From: an uncultured Clostridia bacterium
Lineage (GTDB): Bacteria; Bacillota; Clostridia; Christensenellales; UBA1242
DNA length: 7,519 nucleotides
Assembly: GCA_947366645.1 (NCBI GenBank)
Contig: CANBAX010000040.1
Coordinates: forward strand, 1 to 7,519
Direction of reading: 5' to 3'
The translations under genes were made by a program, and so were the position numbers. The notes under the pieces are model-generated. The model ran no database searches. It had not been told where the DNA came from and was given only the letters and a program-made list of their open reading frames with translations. Every line of letters starts with the position of its first letter. Position 1 is the first letter of the stretch. Positions 6,101 through 7,519 of the stretch are shown piece by piece.

Positions 6101-7519
6101 AGCAAGGCAGTGTTTGCTGCAGGCGAGCGAGTTACGTTTACAGATATCGAAAATAAAGAAATTACTAACCATCAATTTACCGCTAAAATACAAAACCTTC
6201 AAAATGCGAGTGTTTCATGTGACGCCGGTGAATTAACAAATGAAGATGGTAAAAATGTTCTATATGACGGGACTATAGATGCTTCCAACCTTAAATTCGT
6301 AATGGGCGACAGTGGAGTTGAAAGTTTTGTTGATATTGTAATAGAATGCAATACAGTTACAAAAGTTTACCATATTGTACTCATGCAAAAAGCATTATCG
6401 CTTGATATCAAACAAGTAAACGATGTAAATAATGTAGAAGTATACTATGCAGAAAATCTTACACAAAGTACAAAAATATTTGCGAATAATAGAATTGCAG
6501 AGTTTACAGTGACAAATGTAAACACAGCGTATTTGGGAGAGTACGTCATTGTGTTTGAAAAAAATGACGAAGAAGGAAAGTATATATATTCTGATGGCTT
6601 TAAACTTACCGAAGATAGTCGTGAAAAAACAATTTACTTGGATTTGAAAACAAGTATAGATGGTTACTCTTATTTCGGTACATATCAAAATAATTCACAA
6701 AACTTCAATGAGAAAGGTCAGCTTACCGACAATGCAAGTCCAATGCAAGATAATTTACTTTATGATACAAACCCACACCTTACAGGCAGACTTCATATGA
6801 CCTATGCGGGAATTGCCGTATCTTACGATAAATTAGAAAAATTAGAATATGCCGCTGGCGAAAAAGCCACAGATTATTCCTTCCCTGTTAATGACGATAC
6901 ACTAGAGAAAGAAATATCATTAAACAATTTCACATTTTCACTAGGTAATGGTCAAATATCTTCTGATGAAGGTCAAACAGCTTATATTGAAAGTTTTTCT
7001 AACAACTATACGTATAAAGTTCTAATAGATATCGACGTGTTAGAAAAGGCGCCAAACAACTGGCGAGATATTAAAGTAAATGAAAGAATTACTATTATAA
7101 ATGATAGGGGAATTATAAATCCAAGTACAGGTGAGCCTATAAACCAATACAACACAAACTATACCTTAGATGTTAAGGTTGTTGGTCTTAATGAGGTAAC
7201 TCAAGAGGAAGATGAGCTTTTAAAAGCCCTTGGCTATAACTCAAAACTCGAACTTTATGAAAGATATCCAAACCTCTTTGAGCCTTATTATGGAAACAAA
7301 GATAATCCTTATCTTCGCGTATCTAAAAAAACAAACTCAAACGACTATGAAGTTCTAGGCTTAGGTGCCGGCAATTTAGGAAATTATGTTCTTCTTCAAG
7401 TAACTTATGGTGTAAATGTTAGTTCAGAAAACACCACCGCTGATGATAATACGCAACCTCAAGATAACTTCCTATCAAAAGTTTTCTATGTAAAGTATCG
7501 TGTAGTAAGTGATTATATC
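77..7519 (+). CDS. Giant cell-surface protein with signal anchor and multiple Ig-like beta modules (3' partial)
   Basis: The frame is open from the ATG at 77 to the end of the window, giving at least 2,481 residues with no stop. The start is chosen because it follows a GAGGTG ribosome binding site by 5 nt and immediately encodes a signal/anchor. The frame has no stop upstream within the window, but it has no ATG, GTG or TTG start there either. Residues 1-9 are Lys/Trp-rich, 10-31 are hydrophobic, and the rest is hydrophilic, rich in Asn, Asp, Glu, Thr, Lys, Ile and Val. Alternating polar/hydrophobic strands and short turns are typical of stacked Ig-like (BIG/PKD-type) domains. I count only five cysteines (110, 289, 860, 2048, 2091), as is usual for Gram-positive exported proteins. 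I see no catalytic motif. By inference it is an adhesin-like or structural surface fibre, held at the membrane by its N-terminus unless cleaved. Any LPxTG, S-layer-homology or C-terminal membrane segment would lie beyond the window. The family is not identified with certainty; similar N-termini on giant proteins of uncultured clostridia are a recollection, not a search result. Confidence 0.93.
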   Translation, partial: MKKKWAVWKTIVVIIFSVITVAGVAVGGVYLARGGFGEAKISPESISFEWKDGNYNPSKNQIEVTDNTVKKLKLVINTPTQYVTEKTVDLDFESESKIINRVNKTISDNCITVPMTVNIGEPFEISLNKEVLKRNGEEITFQGEPILWTRGGISNLKATTKNNKVARIKVAVDVPVYDLTVKLYDNLDNEVQEVTENQSFTARAEFFPSASKYLYSDSGEGAREKSTFFQARNTSEVTFGYDDGPYFMAGNAKAVNEIIGYAFNYADKQESFLSSFDSTVSPADVYDSCLKYLASNSGAGDRADNLNNPANIKINEASLTSFVVGNGGHTFKNMYAGKKFTLTMQDAGADNYLDVFVNSGENELDLMLRKVAINFTYLVGGVETEITDENILRISDQFDNELKSVMVGTKKYYFADTVAYPKYSGWTLYSSEMHTFRLNIALLEEENGVYSITKINGSEAKDFVEIEVQTGTEGSVTWANKDAISMTLDFNGDNMLPDTYTFSKEDVSIPESNMYKNPVFFAYFGNTEKLEGETTDEDVARRMLAKYDANRSGVYRIGTQDYMLFALEGYDLTVSNIGEFDVFFATFLPSGESQSGKYVLVRSSESRKVKVSKKLYQNSVGDMSMIVIDNEGNEISENYLPQGTANKIKISFEINRNSWQTFIEQISSNKITLDVKNKNGASVMRSFFQFELVNDKWYNLKEETNTVEFILKINNSLGLKNEVQLGQVVLSDEASGHEWERGVSDNNLFIYTPKVQNVTFQPNIMSSEQVNVRQVLENGKFVTKVTYFDTNGTEQETTLEEFLSLIKGVTITDQFEKTDTFTNWVYYTADTNAIITNGQSISFPTIENKEGVTAKLYVSCEGVRSTEYISFHIISQGIERIKKDYSQYIDVNNDPDVNNKTLQDNNSLTEIEIKKFGRSGGKINLNSLFKLYTKTDTNTEAEYTGYTIKFNASSLRQMDKVDFASLFGVNGMLKINGTSITSVEELINLKNVTSIDIEKGFAENSPTLEFEIVYSSGVKGISLKVTLLKNDSVDRENNKLSQVYASHPASIGSGFITMAEGGKGENLSNILAKWSGNEIIDSDGKEVGQYNDTGELVFYDFWKEEEKEYYITLNLGGGNKYELTYELIVTVKRNIKVERNQTVFSIINTPSFNIKDYFNISRIYGDAAIPDGVVTIQVVNELGNLTLNGNIISVRKYPIFDYNQTQLNEAFRFMVGNDTKVELKTLDLTYEIGITYEEIANQFSRDENVKAKVESISSDSGEIKYILVDSNTWNINNVISGLTFRVLQREGSLKLDQSSKYTLPESNEIVFFNKNVAISGIEDKEYFLIVEVLSGSNRLALAKVPLLVSNLGLKFVEYSDEKNNTLQNELLSPINLSEKKVYQEVTAGKEYTIARLSDENVTVRQQNSFGFVFTSSVENDIVIEVEPVDEYDLGLVKDIYTGEDGSIKILINHLMKKDKNGNEITNAYVGLKLKISKFNFEMYYLLKVKGDTDVSFNPTYAYDGEAEFVTLADGEQIPIDLNEEYGNNTLHYKEKRFNVEINGSKNPDLNYRYEYTLEIPTLEGGQNPEDYIRVNFEGDIVNIQALRNVTDGIVRIKRIYSGGDNPKDGKLAVIGGEIEYLVKVNVKHDEYTLAFSGYDSNFTQQAGKAKWTVPYSEANSQSIKVQLKEGVSIGTGELSFHVYSDESDIEIIKDENGAIIINPKKSEETENPSQINETEETTNNALATLTYVDDTLSLNRGNYINKDRTINVMFYTNQGAIGNLEILLKASAEVTFDLVDGRVSVDAGINLEITDLVKLFTLNGNEGVTFNVTSASVNEEYKNIFKFEGVLFKFLSSIKDISFDIEVKGYFGDEAQDFTFTIPVSLKANIKDKNDNLIGNEPININNNVEVTAGSPISIELSGLVNGTPVTDDTISYSWTATDGIEGGSKEDVGTSIEIPTHNIPKDTTTEIKIEITINGQTFTVNYTVTILANVKIEFNYPKPNDTILQAEYLSSGATFENASNFFESKAVFAAGERVTFTDIENKEITNHQFTAKIQNLQNASVSCDAGELTNEDGKNVLYDGTIDASNLKFVMGDSGVESFVDIVIECNTVTKVYHIVLMQKALSLDIKQVNDVNNVEVYYAENLTQSTKIFANNRIAEFTVTNVNTAYLGEYVIVFEKNDEEGKYIYSDGFKLTEDSREKTIYLDLKTSIDGYSYFGTYQNNSQNFNEKGQLTDNASPMQDNLLYDTNPHLTGRLHMTYAGIAVSYDKLEKLEYAAGEKATDYSFPVNDDTLEKEISLNNFTFSLGNGQISSDEGQTAYIESFSNNYTYKVLIDIDVLEKAPNNWRDIKVNERITIINDRGIINPSTGEPINQYNTNYTLDVKVVGLNEVTQEEDELLKALGYNSKLELYERYPNLFEPYYGNKDNPYLRVSKKTNSNDYEVLGLGAGNLGNYVLLQVTYGVNVSSENTTADDNTQPQDNFLSKVFYVKYRVVSDYI
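194..604 (+). other. Membrane-proximal N-terminal beta region (residues 40-176)
   Basis: This stretch follows the anchor and reads as paired beta domains. Residues 111-125 hold a strand with ITVP and a Gly-Glu-Pro-Phe turn (120-123). Trp148 is followed by Arg-Gly-Gly (150-152), and the region closes with a V-x-VDVPV strand ending at residue 176, the kind of terminal strand seen in bacterial Ig-like repeats. Cys110 is the only cysteine here. I recall comparable ITVP / W-GGI / VDVPV patterning near the N-termini of other giant clostridial surface proteins, but could not check it. A stalk or base domain next to the membrane is the likely role. Confidence 0.5.
605..715 (+). repeat. Protein module motif copy 1: YDLTV ... 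AxFxPS ... KY (residues 177-213)
   Basis: Residues 177-181 read YDLTV. After 22 residues comes AEFFPS (204-209), with Ser211 and Lys212-Tyr213. The same ordered set recurs near residue 570, so this looks like the opening half of a repeated beta domain and not a chance string. The nucleotide sequences of the two copies are not obviously similar, so any duplication is old. Confidence 0.5.
1784..1870 (+). repeat. Protein module motif copy 2: YDLTV ... AxFxPS ... KY (residues 570-598)
   Basis: Residues 570-574 are YDLTV, 585-590 are ATFLPS, Ser593 follows, and Lys597-Tyr598 close the motif. Order and content match the first copy at 177-213, but the gap between YDLTV and AxFxPS is 12 residues shorter. 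A short, probably helical charged segment (residues 536-547) precedes this copy, an exception in an otherwise strand-rich protein. Confidence 0.5.
2744..2773 (+). repeat. Asn/Asp-rich spacer DVNNDPDVNN with short DNA direct repeat (residues 890-899)
   Basis: AGATGTTAATAAT occurs at 2743-2755 and again at 2761-2773, 18 bp apart, encoding two DVNN units. The resulting stretch has Asp, Asn, Asp, Val and Asn at positions 1, 3, 5, 8 and 9 of a dockerin-type calcium loop. It lacks the usual Gly at 6 and the Asp at 12 (Thr here). It is followed by more Asn/Asp/Gln and sits between two beta regions, so a flexible inter-domain spacer is the simplest reading. Calcium binding is possible but unproven. 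Confidence 0.55.
2843..2872 (+). repeat. Strand motif copy: INLNSLFKLY (residues 923-932), likely start of an Ig-like module
   Basis: A hydrophobic-[N/D]-hydrophobic-x-x-hydrophobic-aromatic pattern follows a Gly-rich turn (917-921). The same pattern opens the stretches at 1152 (FNIKDYF), 1449 (ILINHLM), 1519 (IDLNEEY) and 1791 (LEITDLV). The copy at 1791 shares the fuller L-[FV]-K-L-[FY]-T extension with this one. The motif probably marks the first or second strand of a recurring beta domain. Confidence 0.4.
3530..3559 (+). repeat. Strand motif copy: FNIKDYFNIS (residues 1152-1161)
   Basis: This follows a closing strand region (VTVKRNIKVE, about 1130-1138) and an Asn-Thr-Pro turn, so it appears to begin a new beta module. 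It fits the hydrophobic-N-hydrophobic-x-x-aromatic-F pattern seen at 923, 1519 and 1791. The resemblance is at pattern level only. Confidence 0.35.
5180..5248 (+). other. Glu/Thr-rich low-complexity linker (residues 1702-1724)
   Basis: Residues 1702-1724 contain two Glu-Thr-Glu centred units (EETE and ETEETT) with Asn, Pro, Ser and Gln between them. There are almost no large hydrophobics (one Ile), so no beta strand can be placed here. This is the clearest low-complexity break in the visible protein and most likely a disordered hinge. It separates the modules on the membrane-proximal side from those further out. Thr codon choice changes downstream, which may mean the two sides have different histories. 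Confidence 0.65.
5447..5476 (+). repeat. Strand motif copy: LEITDLVKLF (residues 1791-1800)
   Basis: This is the best partner of the motif at 923-932: both have L-[FV]-K-L-[FY]-T at the end. Both are followed within about 20 residues by a strand containing FN and Thr/Ser residues, and then by a longer segment rich in Phe and Leu (FASLFG at about 963; FKFL at about 1831). That makes a shared domain of roughly 80-110 residues plausible, though sequence identity is low. Confidence 0.4.
5741..5992 (+). other. PKD-like / Ig-like domain (residues 1889-1972)
   Basis: The segment has the strand order of a PKD-type Ig fold. It opens with VEVTAGSPISIELSG (1889-1903), then a turn, then the ISYSWTATDG strand with Trp1919 (1915-1924) in the place of the conserved Y-x-W of PKD domains. 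A Gly-rich loop, an IEIP strand before a His-Asn turn, and a closing TFTVNYTVTIL strand pair (1962-1972) follow. At about 84 residues the length fits the family. Such domains act as spacers or protein/sugar-binding units in surface proteins; no specific ligand can be read from the sequence. This is the most recognisable module in the window. Confidence 0.6.

Noticed and set aside
6006..6236. 76-codon plus-strand ORF in another frame
   Set aside because: Out-of-frame within the giant gene, whose own frame continues unbroken and protein-like through this stretch.
77..7519. Possible frameshift or split gene
   Set aside because: I checked codon phase at the start of every 60-base line; the same frame runs from 77 to 7519 with no stop and no break in protein character.
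77..7519. Mobile elements, CRISPR repeats, tRNA or rRNA genes
   Set aside because: No terminal inverted repeats with a transposase, no regularly spaced direct repeats and no tRNA-like or rRNA-like sequence were seen.

Overview
The window is almost entirely one very large, incomplete protein-coding gene on the + strand. Reading from the ATG at 77, I checked the frame at every sequence line and found no stop codon up to the last base. That gives 2,481 codons with the 3' end outside the window. All long minus-strand ORFs and the other plus-strand ORFs lie inside it and look like out-of-frame shadows.

Organism: the DNA is AT-rich (roughly one third GC by eye). Arg is mostly AGA, Trp is TGG, and no in-frame TGA occurs, so the standard bacterial code fits. 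The strong Shine-Dalgarno sequence, the Gram-positive-type signal/anchor and the Asn/Asp/Glu/Thr/Lys-rich, Cys-poor beta-type protein suggest a low-GC Bacillota, probably an uncultured clostridial lineage of the kind found in gut or other anaerobic communities. That assignment is inference; there is no marker gene here.

Layout: 1-76 is a short intergenic leader with a plausible sigma-A-type promoter (TTGCTT, 17 bp, TATAAT), a T7/A7 palindrome between the two boxes, and a GAGGTG ribosome binding site. From 77 the product starts with a positively charged N-terminus and a hydrophobic signal-anchor segment (about residues 10-31). A long ectodomain made largely of predicted beta-strand (Ig-like) modules follows. 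Visible modular marks are a twice-used YDLTV...AxFxPS...KY motif (residues 177-213 and 570-598), a five-times-used [IFL]-[N/D]-[IL]-type strand motif (near 923, 1152, 1449, 1519 and 1791), an Asn/Asp-rich spacer that partly resembles a dockerin calcium loop (890-899), a Glu/Thr-rich linker (1702-1724) and a PKD-like/Ig-like domain (1889-1972).

Function: the sequence supports a giant exported or membrane-anchored surface protein, probably an adhesin-like or structural cell-surface fibre. No catalytic domain or ligand-binding domain is recognisable, and the C-terminus, where a sorting signal or second anchor might sit, is not in the window. No RNA gene, mobile element, CRISPR array or second gene was found.
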